The notes: a model not told the origin generated them from the sequence alone. DNA of 64,000 bases from Acidihalobacter_A sp037381185 (GCF_037381185.1 NZ_JARRQY010000034.1:1-64000), one strand, 5' to 3'; numbered from the stretch's first letter, positions 38,001 to 47,472 are shown. Numbers and translations: made by a program.

Positions 38001-40143
38001 CTACTCGGTCGGCAACGAAGTTTCGCACGCATCGCGCACAGCCCTGTTGGACGAATTGCGCGGCTATTGCGAGGGCCTGGATGTGATAGCCGAAACAGTC
38101 GGTCGGGCAGGCGAGAACCTGTACGCCATGATGCGCGGAGAGGTGGAACCGGTGGCGGTCATTTTCCCCGAGGGCGCGTCCAGTGGCGTCGAAGTGCTGT
38201 ATCAGGACTTCAGCTTCGGTCGATACTTCAATCGGATCGCCGCCGGCGTGGTGGAAGGTCTGATGCGCGAGCGACGGGCACAGGGTAGCCAAGGGCAACC
38301 CTATCGTGTTCTTGAAGTGGGCGGCGGCACGGGTGGAACTACCGCCTGGCTGCTGCCGGTGCTGGCGAATGAATCGGCACTCCAGTATGACTTCACCGAT
38401 ATCTCTGTGATCTTCACCCGCCGCGCCGAACAGAAGTTCGCCGCCTATGACTTCCTGACCTACCGCGAACTCGATCTACAGAAGGATACGCTGGCTCAGG
38501 GCTTCGAAGCGGGCGGCTATGACCTGATCGTGGCCGCCAATGTGATCCACGCCACCCAGCACGTCGGCCACACCCTGGTGAATCTGTTTCCGCTACTCAA
38601 GCCGGGCGGGCGCCTGTTGATGCGCGAGATCACCCGGCCGATGAGGCTGTTCGATTTCGTGTTCGGTCCGCTGGTCCCGCCTCTGCACGACGAGGAGGCG
38701 CGCGGCGGCGAACTGTTCCTGACCACCGCCCGTTGGAAAGAACAGTGTCTCGCCGTCGGCTTCGAACACGTCGACTGGCTGCCGGACGACGGAACCACGA
38801 CGTCGGGGATCAGCGAGCACGTCATACTGGCGAGCGCGCCCGGGCGTCCCATGGCGGCGCCGCTGCCGTGGGAGGCGGAAGTCCGCGACCGCCTGCTCGG
38901 TGTGTCGTTGACGGACGACGGCTGTTATCTGGCCGACTGGTCCGATTGCGCCGGCAAGGACGAGTGCTGGCGCGAGCGCGTCCGTGAGGCCTGCATCGAA
39001 CTCTCAATCCGCCATGGCAGCGGTCGTGAGCCGCTTCAGGTCGACATTCCCACTGTTCCGCAGCGGTTGTCGTTCGTGCGACTGCGCTGGCATGCGGCAG
39101 CGTTCGGTGAGGCGCGCCTCGGCATCGAAGTCCGAGACGACAATAACCAATGGCAGCCTGTCCTTAGCCCATCGCCGCCAGCTTTCGATCTGCCCGCTCC
39201 CATGCCCGCCCCTGGCACCCACTACGACTGGGAATGGTCGCCCGCCGGAACAGGTTCCGTGGTCGAGGAGGACATCGAACTGCGGGGTGACAGTTCCGGC
39301 GCCGCGTCGGCGCTGGGGGCGGCGGGTATCCGAGTGTCCACTGAGGCTAGTTGGGTCATGCTCGTGCTTGGCCTCGTCGATGACGATCCGCTGTCGTTGG
39401 TGGACGAGTTGATCTCAGCACTTTCCGGCAGTGAAAGGAAATCCTTGGTGGTCGTCACCCGATCCGCCTGGAGAATCAAGCCCGACGATGAGGTGGATGC
39501 CGCACACCACGCGATCTGGGGCCTGTTGCGGGTGGCCGCCACGGAACGAGGCGGGCGCGGGATATCCGTTGTCGATATCGATGCGCATATTGGTTGGGAG
39601 GCGCTCGTGCCCGGCTTGGCGGCGGTGAACGCCGGCCATCAGTGGGTTGCCGTGCGCGACGGCCTGGCCATGGTGCCGCGACTGGCCGTAAGAAGGCACA
39701 GTGCCCCCGTCTTGCCTGCCCACACCTTTCAGGATGATGGTTGGCATGTGGTGACCGGCGCGTTCGGAGGGCTCGGCCGACTCAGTGTGCAATGGCTGGC
39801 CAGCCGAGGTGCCCGACGGATCGCTCTGTTGGCACCCCGCGCGCGTCCGAACTGGCCGGATTTCCAACGCGTAATGGCCGAGCATTATGGATGCGAACTC
39901 CATTGGGTGCCATGCGACGTCGGCGATTCGGCGCAGATGACCCAGACGCTGCGGCAACTGGAGGACGATGGTGGTATCTGCGGAGCCATACACGCGGCCG
40001 GCGTGCTCCACGATATGCCGCTCTCCAGTCTGGACCGGACGCGACTGGACCAGGCGTTCGCGCCGGAAACTTCCTGGGCGGTCTCATCACTGGCACGTCC
40101 GATGCAAAGTCGGCTGGGGGTAGTGGCTCTCGCCTTGCGATGA
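35029..40143 (+). pseudogene. irp1: HMWP1-like polyketide synthase, truncated in the KR domain
   Basis: From ATG 35029 (GGAG upstream; 8-base overlap with the permease) there are 1704 codons. KS: TACSSSLVAVHMA with active Cys 192, HGTGTPLGDPIE, KGNIGHLDTAAG. AT: LFTGQGSHWPGMG and GHSVGE with Ser 635. C-methyltransferase: VLEVGGGTGGT at about 1093. KR: VTGAFGGLGR at about 1574. KR homology runs to DQAFAPE near 40065 and then gives way to about 25 unrelated codons and a stop. HMWP1 is about 3160 residues and continues with the rest of KR, ACP, Cy, MT, PCP and thioesterase; all are missing here. Without an ACP the module cannot hold its product, so the protein cannot finish the siderophore. Confidence 0.88.
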
Positions 40144-40200
40144 CGGCTGTATCGAAAGGTGCTGCGAAGTAAGGAGTACTCTCTCGCGTTGGCGCGACAG

Positions 40201-40570
40201 CTACGACTCGTCGGGATCGCCCATGTCGATCCGCCAGTCATCTTTGTCGTACAGGCCGACGCCCGAGTGTCCGTCTCTAAGTTCCGGCTGCTTCTCGTCG
40301 TCCTCGTCGGCGTTCCGCGCGAGCCATGCGGCGACCACCGCAAAGGCCAGCAGCAGGACGAGCCAGGATACGGTGTAGAGCAGCATGCCAAGTACGGCCA
40401 GCTTGACGATCCAGAGCACCGCCGTCGCCGCGCCCGCGGGCACGCCGCGCGTCACCAGCCAGCCGGCGACACGCTGCTCGCGGCGCAGGTATCCACGCCA
40501 GGCACGGCCAGCCCCCCCGGCTCAGCCGGTGGCTCCAGCGCCCGTTGTGCGTGTTGGTGGTCATGCTCAT
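40201..40570 (-). pseudogene. DUF3742-family ICE protein, frameshifted in a G7 tract
   Basis: The C-terminal frame (40201-40455, 84 codons) encodes a membrane protein (VLWIVKLAVLGMLLYTVSWL; VLLLAFAVVAAWLARNADED) ending GLYDKDDWRIDMGDPDES, typical of DUF3742 proteins at the end of PFGI-1-class transfer modules. The N-terminal codons MTTNTHNGRWSHRLSRG are in the neighbouring frame from 40564-40570. Dropping one C from the C7 run at 40512-40518 joins the two into about 121 residues (RG-GRAWRGYLRREQRVAGW). It is the only remnant of the transfer block between topB and the relaxase. The frameshift may be real or a homopolymer sequencing error. Confidence 0.8.
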
Positions 40571-40699
40571 GTGCCTCGGCTTCAGTGGTGCCTCACCTCA
40601 TGGAGCGGCCGGTTGGGGCTTGCCCTCCAGCATAGACCGCGACCAGGAGGGCGGGTTGCGGCTGGCAGAGCCGAGTCGGCCTGGGTCGCAGGTCGATTA

Positions 40700-40792
40700 G
40701 ATTTTGCACTATAAATCAAACCTTGTGCTACTTTCTATGCACGTTCTTGCGATAGCTCTAGGAGTTGATTGGATTTCGCGCTATTTTTATAG
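40700..40792 (+). promoter_or_regulatory. Promoter/operator region of the abiE pair
   Basis: This AT-rich stretch directly upstream of abiEi holds two similar elements, GATTTTGCACTATAAATC (40700-40717) and GATTTCGCGCTATTTTTATAG (from 40772). AbiEi antitoxins are known to repress their own operon through repeated sites, so these are candidate operator repeats. The TATAAAT and TATTTTTATAG parts may double as -10 elements. Confidence 0.4.
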
Positions 40793-40793
40793 C

Positions 40794-41552
40794 ATGGATG
40801 GAAATTCTCGGCACCAGGTAATCAAGCAACTGCAGGCGGGACTCCCCCGCGGGGCGCCGTTCGACCTTGCCACCCTGAGCCAGTTCGGGGTGTCGCCCCA
40901 GCTCGCCGCCCACTATGCCGACGGCGGGTGGCTCGTGCGCCTGGCCCATGGCGTCTATGCCTTCCCGAACGATGAGTTCGGGGTCTACGGTGCGCTGAAG
41001 TTCCTGCAACAGCGCGTGCCCGGCCTGCACGTCGGCGGCAAGAGCGCCCTGGCCCTGCAGGGGGTGCGGCACAACCTGGGCAGCCGGGAGGCGCTGGTGC
41101 TGTGGGGCGACGGTCGCTTCGCGTTGCCGGCCTGGTTCACTTTGCGCTTTCCGGCCCGCTACGTCCACGCCCGCCTGTTCGACTGGCCGGACACGGCGCT
41201 GGCCGGCAAGACCCTGACCACGCCGCCTAGCCTGCCCGAGGATCTGCGGGTGGCAGCCCCCGAACGTGCCGTGCTGGAGCTGCTGTACGAAGCCGGCGTC
41301 AAGCAGAGCATCGAAGAGGCCCGCAACCTCTTCGATGGACTGCGTTCCCCCCGCAAGGACTTGCTCGGGCAACTGCTGTCCTGCTGCGCCAGCGTGAAGG
41401 CCGTGCGCCTGTTCCTGACCTGGGCGCGCGAGACCAGCCTCGTGGATGTCGATGCCCTGCTGGAGCAGTACCCGGTTCGCACCGGCAGCAACACGCGCTG
41501 GATGAGCCGGCTCGATGACGGCACCTTGCTGAGCCTGAGACCTCATGGATAA
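40794..41552 (+). CDS. abiEi: AbiEi-family antitoxin (type IV toxin-antitoxin)
   Basis: A 252-residue protein from ATG 40794. The N-terminal winged helix (ATLSQFGVSPQLAAHYADGG; WLVRLAHGVYAF) is the AbiEi DNA-binding domain, and the following part (VGGKSALALQG; WFTLRFPARYVHARLFDWPD; VAAPERAVLELLYE) is the antitoxin domain. It is followed with an 8-base overlap by abiEii. AbiE systems act as type IV toxin-antitoxin modules and can abort phage infection; on an island the pair also favours retention. An upstream TTG at 40704 in frame is less likely as start. Confidence 0.88.
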   Translation: MDGNSRHQVIKQLQAGLPRGAPFDLATLSQFGVSPQLAAHYADGGWLVRLAHGVYAFPNDEFGVYGALKFLQQRVPGLHVGGKSALALQGVRHNLGSREALVLWGDGRFALPAWFTLRFPARYVHARLFDWPDTALAGKTLTTPPSLPEDLRVAAPERAVLELLYEAGVKQSIEEARNLFDGLRSPRKDLLGQLLSCCASVKAVRLFLTWARETSLVDVDALLEQYPVRTGSNTRWMSRLDDGTLLSLRPHG

Positions 41553-42465
41553 GACCTACGCGGACACCGTTCGCCTGCTGCTGGCCGTCGCGCCCGACGT
41601 GTTCGCCAACGACATCTTCGCCATGAAGGGCGGCACGGCTATCAACCTCTTCGTACGGGACATGCCGCGCCTTTCGGTGGACATCGACGTGGTGTACCTC
41701 CCGTGGCAGACGCCGCGCGACGAAGCGCTGCAAGCCATCAACCAGGAGCTGGCCGCCATCGCCACGCGCGTTGCGCCACTGGGCGTGCAGACACGCCTGG
41801 TTCGCGCCAAGGACCTGGGAGACACCAAGCTGATCGTCGAAAACGACGCCGGCCAGGTGAAGATCGAGGTGAACGTCGTGTTCCGCGGCAGCGTGCTGCC
41901 CGTCGAGCGGCGGCCGCTGAGCGCCAAGACCAGCGATCTGTTCGGCGTCGAGTTCGAGCTGCCGGTTCTGGCACCGGACGAGCTGTACGCCAGCAAGCTG
42001 GTGGCCGCGCTGGATCGGCAGCACCCCCGCGACCTGTTCGACGTGTGGCAGCTCTTTGAGTCGGGCGACATCAGCGACGGCATGGTCGAGTGCTTCGTGG
42101 TCTATCTGGCGGGTCACAACCGGCCACCCCACGAAGTGCTGTTCGGCAACGACAAGGACATCGCCGGCGAGTACGAGCGGGCCTTTGTCGGCATGACCGA
42201 GGTGAGCTGCTCCCTGGAGACACTGCTCGACGCTCGCGCCAGGCTGCGGCGCGAGCTGCCACAGCGACTGAGCACCGCGCACAAGCAGTTTCTGAGCGGG
42301 CTGGCGCGCGCAGAGCCGGACTGGTCGCTGGTGCAGTGCCAGCATGCCGCGCAACTGCCGGCACTGCGCTGGAAGCTCGCCAATCTCGAAACCTTCCGCA
42401 AGCGCCGTCCCGACGACTTCGCAGCGCAATCCGCCGCCCTCGACACAGGCTTGGGCCAGAGCTGA
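41545..42465 (+). CDS. abiEii: AbiEii-family nucleotidyltransferase toxin
   Basis: A 306-residue protein of the AbiEii/AbiGii nucleotidyltransferase family. FAMKGGTAINLFVRDMPRLS and the following VDIDVVYL give the GG(S/T) and DxD-type catalytic motif; KIEVNVVFRG adds the third acidic strand; LYASKLVAALDRQHPRDLFD carries the conserved KLxA-DR-RDLFD segment. Relatives inactivate translation by nucleotide addition to target RNA. It overlaps abiEi by eight bases, so antitoxin is made first. All key residues appear present, and this module is among the few island functions besides siderophore uptake that look intact. Confidence 0.9.
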   Translation: MDKTYADTVRLLLAVAPDVFANDIFAMKGGTAINLFVRDMPRLSVDIDVVYLPWQTPRDEALQAINQELAAIATRVAPLGVQTRLVRAKDLGDTKLIVENDAGQVKIEVNVVFRGSVLPVERRPLSAKTSDLFGVEFELPVLAPDELYASKLVAALDRQHPRDLFDVWQLFESGDISDGMVECFVVYLAGHNRPPHEVLFGNDKDIAGEYERAFVGMTEVSCSLETLLDARARLRRELPQRLSTAHKQFLSGLARAEPDWSLVQCQHAAQLPALRWKLANLETFRKRRPDDFAAQSAALDTGLGQS

Positions 42466-42536
42466 CGAACATTCCGCAGCGCCCCACTTGCCGGGCTTGC
42501 CCCATGCCGCATTCATCGTGGCACCCGCGAAGTAGC

Positions 42537-42660
42537 GGCCCTATACCCAAAGGCTTCCGACAAAGGCCAAAGGGCTGGGAAGGGGCAAAGGAAGGGCGCC
42601 AAGGGGAAAGGCCCTATCCTGAAAAGGCCAAAAGGCGCCCCGAGCAGCCCATCATCCGGG
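42537..42660. other. Purine-rich iterated segment upstream of the relaxase (candidate oriT)
   Basis: The 200-bp gap between abiEii and the relaxase gene contains many copies of AAAGG and AAGGGC-like words and a direct repeat of GGCCCTAT (42537-42544 and 42610-42617), each followed by a C-rich spacer and AAAGGC. In this ICE family an origin of transfer has been mapped near the relaxase gene. This is offered only as a candidate. Confidence 0.35.
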
Positions 42661-42667
42661 GTTCGCC

Positions 42668-44500
42668 ATGCTCTCGCTGTTCCAGCGCAAACGGGTGCCA
42701 CCCATCGCCGGCACACCGCCCACCTCCGCCATCGAAACTCCGAAATGGTCGATGCGGCCGGAGTCGGCCGCATCGCTGCTGGCCACGCCGCGCCGGCAGA
42801 AACTGCTGGAACACATCTGACAGCGCACATCGCTCTCGCGCCGGCAGTTCGCCACGCTCTACCTCGCCCCACTGGAGCGCTACGCCGAGCTGGTCCAGCA
42901 GTTCCCGGCCTCCGAGAACCACCACCACGCCTATCCGGGCGGCATGCTGGACCACGGCCTGGAGATCGTCGCCTATGCGCTGAAGCTGCGGCAGTCATAC
43001 CTGCTGCCTGCGGGCGTCACGCCGGAGGCACAGGCGGCACAGGCGGCACAGGCGGCACAGGCCGAAGCTTGGACCGCAGGCACGGCCTACGCGGCCCTGC
43101 TGCACGACGTCGGCAAGATTGCGGTCGATCTGCACGTCGAGCATGCCGACGGCAGCGTCTGGCATCCCTGGCACGGCCCGCTGCGAAAGCCCTACCGTTT
43201 CCGTTACCGAAAGGAGCGCGAGTACCGCCTGCACAGCGCCGCCACCGGGCTGCTCTACGCGCGCCTTCTCGATCGGGACATCTTCGACTGGCTCAGCGGC
43301 TATCCCGACCTCTGGGCCGCGCTGCTATACGTGCTGGCCGGCCAGTACGAGCACGCCGGCACGCTCGGCAAACTGGTTGTGCAGGCCGATCAGGCATCGG
43401 TCGCCCAGGAACTCGGCGGTGATCCCGGCAAGGCGCTGGCGGCGCCCAGGCACGCGCTGCAGCGCAAGCTGCTGGACGGCCTGCGCTATCTGCTCAAGGA
43501 GGAATTCAAGCTGAACCAGCCCCAGGCCTCGGATGGATGGCTGACTCAGGATGCGCTGTGGCTGGTCAGCAAGACGGTTTCGGACAAACTGCGTGCCTAT
43601 CTGCTGTCCCAGGGTATCGACGGCATCCCCTCCAGCAACACCGCCGTCTTCAACGTGCTACAGGACCATGGCATTGCGCAGCCGACGCCGGAGGGCAAGG
43701 CGATCTGGAAGGCCACCGTCACCAGCGACGCGGGCTGGTCGCATACCTTCACGCTCCTGCGCCTCGCGCCCTCCCTGATCTGGGAAGGCGACGAGCGGCC
43801 TCCGCCGTTCGCCGGAACGGTGACGGTGGTGCAGGAGGAGGCGGAACCAACCATTCCCGCGTCGCTGCCAGCCATGGAGGATTCGGCCGCATCCAAGTCT
43901 TTGCCGGTGCAGCCAGCTGGTGCTGTCGAGGCGCTGCTGGATCTGCTTGGCTCCTCCGACGTGGCGTCGGCCATCCTCTCGCCGACCACCGAGTCCCTTC
44001 CTCCAACCATGGAAGCGTCGTCTCTCGAATCCATTGAATCGGTGGCACCGATCGACACGCCATTACCGGCACCTGAGTGGCCGTCAGGACTGGAGGAAGC
44101 ACTGTCGGGCGAACACTTTGTCGCCTGGCTGCGCCGGCGCATCGAGGCGCGCACGCTCATCATCAATGACGCCAAGGCATTGGTGCATACGGCCGCCGAT
44201 ACCGTCTATCTGGTCAGTCCCGGCGTGTTCCAGCGCTACGCTCGGGAACACCCCAAGACTGCTTTCCTTGCAAAACAGGAACAGTTGGCCGATTGGCAAT
44301 GGGTGCAGAAACGATTCGAGAAGCTGCAACTGCACCGCAAGCAACGGAGCGGTCTGAACATCTGGACCTGCACGGTCACGGGGCCGCGGAAATCGCGGCG
44401 CCTCCACGGCTACTTGCTGGAAGACCCGCAGGCCCTGTTCATCAACGCGCCACCGAACAATCCGTACCTGTCGCTGATAACCGATCCCGATCCCGTGTAG
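42668..44500 (+). pseudogene. traI: MobH/TraI-type ICE relaxase with in-frame TGA at codon 51
   Basis: Reading from ATG 42668 gives MLSLFQRKRVPPIAGTPPTS, matching the start of PFGI-1-class TraI relaxases, then LLEHI-stop-QRTSLSRRQF with TGA at 42818-42820 where Trp is expected. The frame then continues unbroken to 44500 (610 codons in all). The HD-type core has ENHHHAYPGGMLDHGLEI (just after the stop) and ALLHDVGKIAVDLH. The C-terminal TraI_2 region ends near PQALFINAPPNNP. Restart at the ATG at 42944 would delete the HHH motif. A 9-bp tandem repeat adds an (Ala-Gln-Ala)4 tract. So the relaxase is probably inactive. Confidence 0.85.
43028..43063 (+). repeat. 9-bp tandem repeat (GCACAGGCG) in the relaxase gene
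   Basis: Four in-frame copies of GCACAGGCG (last copy ending in C) encode Ala-Gln-Ala units shortly before the HD metal-binding segment. It looks like a slipped-strand expansion, similar in kind to the GGCGAA run in topB. Confidence 0.9.
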
Positions 44501-44540
44501 AACCCTCATGTCGGCGACCTGCCGTTGGGGCACTTCAGGC

Positions 44541-46388
44541 TCACATGCCAAGACCCTCACGCTGCATCACCTTCTCGCCCACCGCCCTGCATACCAGATG
44601 CACGGCGACGTGCGGGTTCTCCGGCGTCACCGCATCGATCGGGGACTGCCCCTGGAACAGTCCACTCGGCCGCATGAGCGCGTGGTAGATGTGCCACGTA
44701 TCCACTCCCGGGGGCATCTGCCTGAGGATGGTCTGGACCAGCCGGCGCTTGAGAGGATCGAGTTGCCAATCCGGTACGCGCTGTCCCCGGTTGCCCAGGC
44801 TGATCGACAGGAGGTTGCCCACCCGGATTTCGTAAGTGATCCAGCGGCGGGACTTGCCGGCGAGCTTGGCGTATTCGACGACAGAGAGGTTGTGGGGCGC
44901 CTCCAGGATATCGAGCAGCAGCATCCGTTCGCGCTGGATGTTCGACAGCGCGGGCTCCTCGGACCGGGGCGCCCGAACGGCCGACAGTCGCTGTACCGGG
45001 ATCGTTGACAGGTTCATGCCATCCCGCGGCTTTGCCACCAGCAGAATCGGGGCCGCCGCTTCCCCTGGAGGCGTTCCGGCGTTCCGATCCTCCGCGGCGC
45101 CGGTCACGCCTTCCAGGTGGACGGTCAGGTGGGCGCTTGCGGCTTCGACCTGGCCTTGTTCGAACAGGTCGAGCCGATCGGCCCAGTCCTGCATCATCCG
45201 GCGCCGCTGTTCCACGTACTCGGCGTGGTTGTAGGCCGCGCTCACCTTGTCCCGGTCGGCGTGGGACAGTTGCGCCCCGATCCAAACCTTCGGGTAGCCG
45301 ATCTCATTGAGCGCCGTCGAAATCGTTCCGCGGATGCCGTGGCCGGTCAGTTGCGACTCGTAACCCAGACGCTTGAGCGCCCCATTGATGGTGTTCTCGC
45401 TGATGCGCTCGTTGAGGTCGCTGGCGTGGGCGAACAGATAGCGTTGGGCCGGCTTGAAGCGGTCCAGCATGAACCTGATGACCTCGATGGCCTGAACGGA
45501 CAGCGGCACGATGTAGGGAGGGATGTCCGCAGGGTTCTTCCCCGCCTTGATCATCTGGGTCTTCAACTGCTTCACGTTCTCCGGCTCGATGATCCACAGG
45601 CCGTCGTCCAGAAGGAACTGCCCCGGCTCCGCACGGCGGAGTTCTCCCGTCCGCACGCCCGTCAGTAACAGGAGTCGAATCCCGAGTTGGGTTTGCTGTC
45701 TGCCGGGGTACTTGCGCAAGGTTCGCAGGAAAGCGGGCAGCTCCTCCATGCGCAGGAACGGGTCGTGGCGCACGGGCGGCTGGGGCAATGCGACGACATC
45801 AAGGTCGGAGGCCGGGTTCCGCTCCAGTCCCGGCACGATCACCAAGGCGTAGCGGAAGAACTGGTTGAACCAGGGTCTTACCTTCTCGGCCACCGACAGT
45901 GCCTTGCGCCGCTCGATGCGGCCGACGACCTCAAGCAGGTCGGCGCGGTTGATCTCGTAGATCGACCGCTTGCGCAACGCGGGCAGGACGTCCTTGTCGA
46001 AGGCGCGCCGAATCTGGACCAGCGTGCTCTGCCGGCCTTCCTTGAGCTTGAGCGAGCGGTGCGCGAGCCACTTTTCGTAGACCGCCTGGAAAGTGTGCTC
46101 GGCGGCCAGGGAGACCGCTTGGCGTTCCTTCTCGCGATGGAGCTGGGGGTTGATGCCTTTGGCCAGTAGCGCGCGGGCCTCGTCGCGTCGAGTGCGGCCA
46201 TCTCGCAGGCTGATTTCCGGGTAGGTTCCCAGGGACATCCGCTTCTGCTTGCCAAGCCACGTGTAGCGGAAGTGCTAGGATTTCCTTCCCTGCGCGCTCA
46301 CGCCGAGGGAAAGCCCGTCGAGATCGCCGAGGGTATAGTCCTTGCCGGTAGCCTTGGCCTGCCGGACCGTCATGTCGGTAAGTGCCAT
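44541..46388 (-). pseudogene. int: P4-type tyrosine integrase with in-frame TAG at codon 38
   Basis: From the ATG at 46386-46388 the frame reads MALTDMTVRQAKATGKDYTL, the DUF4102 arm-binding start of P4-like integrases, and continues to QGRKS-stop-HFRYTW, with TAG at 46275-46277 where GRKSWHFRY is expected. The same frame then runs to 44541 (615 codons). Catalytic residues are present: Arg in TGVRTGELR, HGIR, HADRDKVS and Tyr in AAYNHAEY. A C-terminal extension of about 190 residues is usual for integrases of this ICE group. A restart at the ATG at 46238 would lack most of the arm-binding domain. The gene is next to the tRNA-Gly target and convergent with the relaxase. Confidence 0.88.
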
Positions 46389-46475
46389 GTCTGCTCCTGA
46401 ACAGAGTCAGGAGTCAGATGCTCATCCCATCGCCCGCTCGCCCCCAGGAACAATCCGGACTCGAACCCGACCGCT

Positions 46476-46599
46476 TTGATGGACTAAATCAGTCCAGCAG
46501 CGGGTGGATTTCGGTGGATCTCACTGGATCGCTGTCTGGCGAAATACTCTTTGCTGACAACGGCTTATGGAACTCAGTGGATTTCCATGGAAGCTGAAT
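46476..46599. other. Right island end with candidate arm-type sites
   Basis: Between the integrase start and the tRNA, TTGATGGACTA (46476-46486, identical to 2798-2808) is followed by AGTCCA, making TGGACT-AAATC-AGTCCA (46480-46496). GTGGATTT/GTGGATCT words recur at about 46503, 46511 and 46576. These are candidate integrase or excisionase sites. Confidence 0.4.
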
Positions 46600-46622
46600 T
46601 GGAGCGGGTGATGGGAATCGAA
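46600..46622. repeat. Right attachment repeat within tRNA-Gly, 23 bp
   Basis: Identical to 2712-2734. It covers the CCA end, discriminator base, 3' acceptor strand and part of the T arm of tRNA-Gly on the minus strand, so insertion of the island leaves the tRNA intact. Confidence 0.9.
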
Positions 46623-46673
46623 CCCACGTTAGAAGCTTGGGAAGCTCCTGTTCTACCATTGAACTACACCCGC
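46600..46673 (-). tRNA. tRNA-Gly (anticodon CCC), CCA encoded; island target
   Basis: On the minus strand from 46673: acceptor GCGGGTG pairs with CACCCGC, D arm AGTTCAATGGTAGAAC, anticodon stem GGAGC/GCTTC around TTCCCAA (anticodon CCC), T arm GTGGG-TTCGATT-CCCAT, and CCA encoded at 46600-46602. It is intact and is the integration site of the island. Confidence 0.96.
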
Positions 46674-46852
46674 ACGGGTTGGGATTCTACGGAGCCCATG
46701 TCCGATCGGCAAGCCGCACCAGTGCAGCTAAGCTACATTCCTGATGTCCGTACGAGCATACGGCTTCCGCCTGAACATCGAATCGATGAACCGCATCCCG
46801 GCGACGGCCCTCGCGCGAACGCACCCGAAACGACTCAAGAGGAGGAAACGTC

Positions 46853-47371
46853 ATGGCGGGCAAGCGCCTACTCATGCTGGTCGGGGATTTCGGAGAGGAC
46901 TACGAGATCATGGTTCCTTTCCAGGCACTGACCATGGTCGGGCACGAAGTCCACGCCGTCTGTCCCGACAAGAAAAAGGACCAGACGATCAAGACCGCCA
47001 TCCACGACTTCGAGGGAGATCAGACCTACACCGAGAAGCCGGGCCATCGCTTCACCCTGAACGCGGATTTCGACAGCGTTGACGAAAGCAGCTACGACGG
47101 CCTGGTCATCGCCGGCGGCCGCGGGCCTGAGTACATACGCCTCAACCAGCGCGTATTGGAAATCACCCGCCACTTCGCCGACGCCGACAAGCCGATCGCG
47201 GCAATCTGCCACGGCGCGCAGGTATTGGCGGCAGCGGACGTGATCCGGGGCAAACGCCTGTCGGCCTATCCGGCCTGCGCGCCGGAGGTGCGTCTGGCCG
47301 GCGGTGAGTATGCCGACATCGGGATGGATGAGGCCGTAACCGACGGCAAACTGGTCAGCGCCCCCGCCTGA
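46853..47371 (+). CDS. DJ-1/PfpI-family protein, ended early by TGA
   Basis: A 172-residue class I glutamine amidotransferase-like protein (PfpI/YhbO type; protease, deglycase or chaperone activity has been claimed in the family). It begins RLLMLVGDFGEDYEIMVPFQ with the conserved Glu, and has the nucleophile elbow AAICHGAQVL (Cys) with SAYPACAPEV after it. The TGA at 47369-47371 falls where relatives have Trp (VSAPA-stop-PAHPAWIAAFLQVLG), and the same frame continues for 20 family-like codons to a second TGA at 47432-47434. The loss of the last 21 residues may or may not inactivate it. It lies on the chromosome just beyond the island. Confidence 0.85.
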   Translation: MAGKRLLMLVGDFGEDYEIMVPFQALTMVGHEVHAVCPDKKKDQTIKTAIHDFEGDQTYTEKPGHRFTLNADFDSVDESSYDGLVIAGGRGPEYIRLNQRVLEITRHFADADKPIAAICHGAQVLAAADVIRGKRLSAYPACAPEVRLAGGEYADIGMDEAVTDGKLVSAPA

Positions 47372-47472
47372 CCCGCACATCCGGCGTGGATCGCCGCCTT
47401 CCTGCAGGTCTTAGGCACACGCATCGAGCCCTGAGAGAACGAACGATCCATGCGGAAAACGGGGTAATGCTC

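Noticed and set aside
42668..47434. TGA read as tryptophan in this organism
   Set aside because: TGA ends many intact genes in the window (for example ssb, abiEii, thiS, exbB-type neighbours), and one of the three Trp replacements is TAG. Gene decay or sequence error is more likely.
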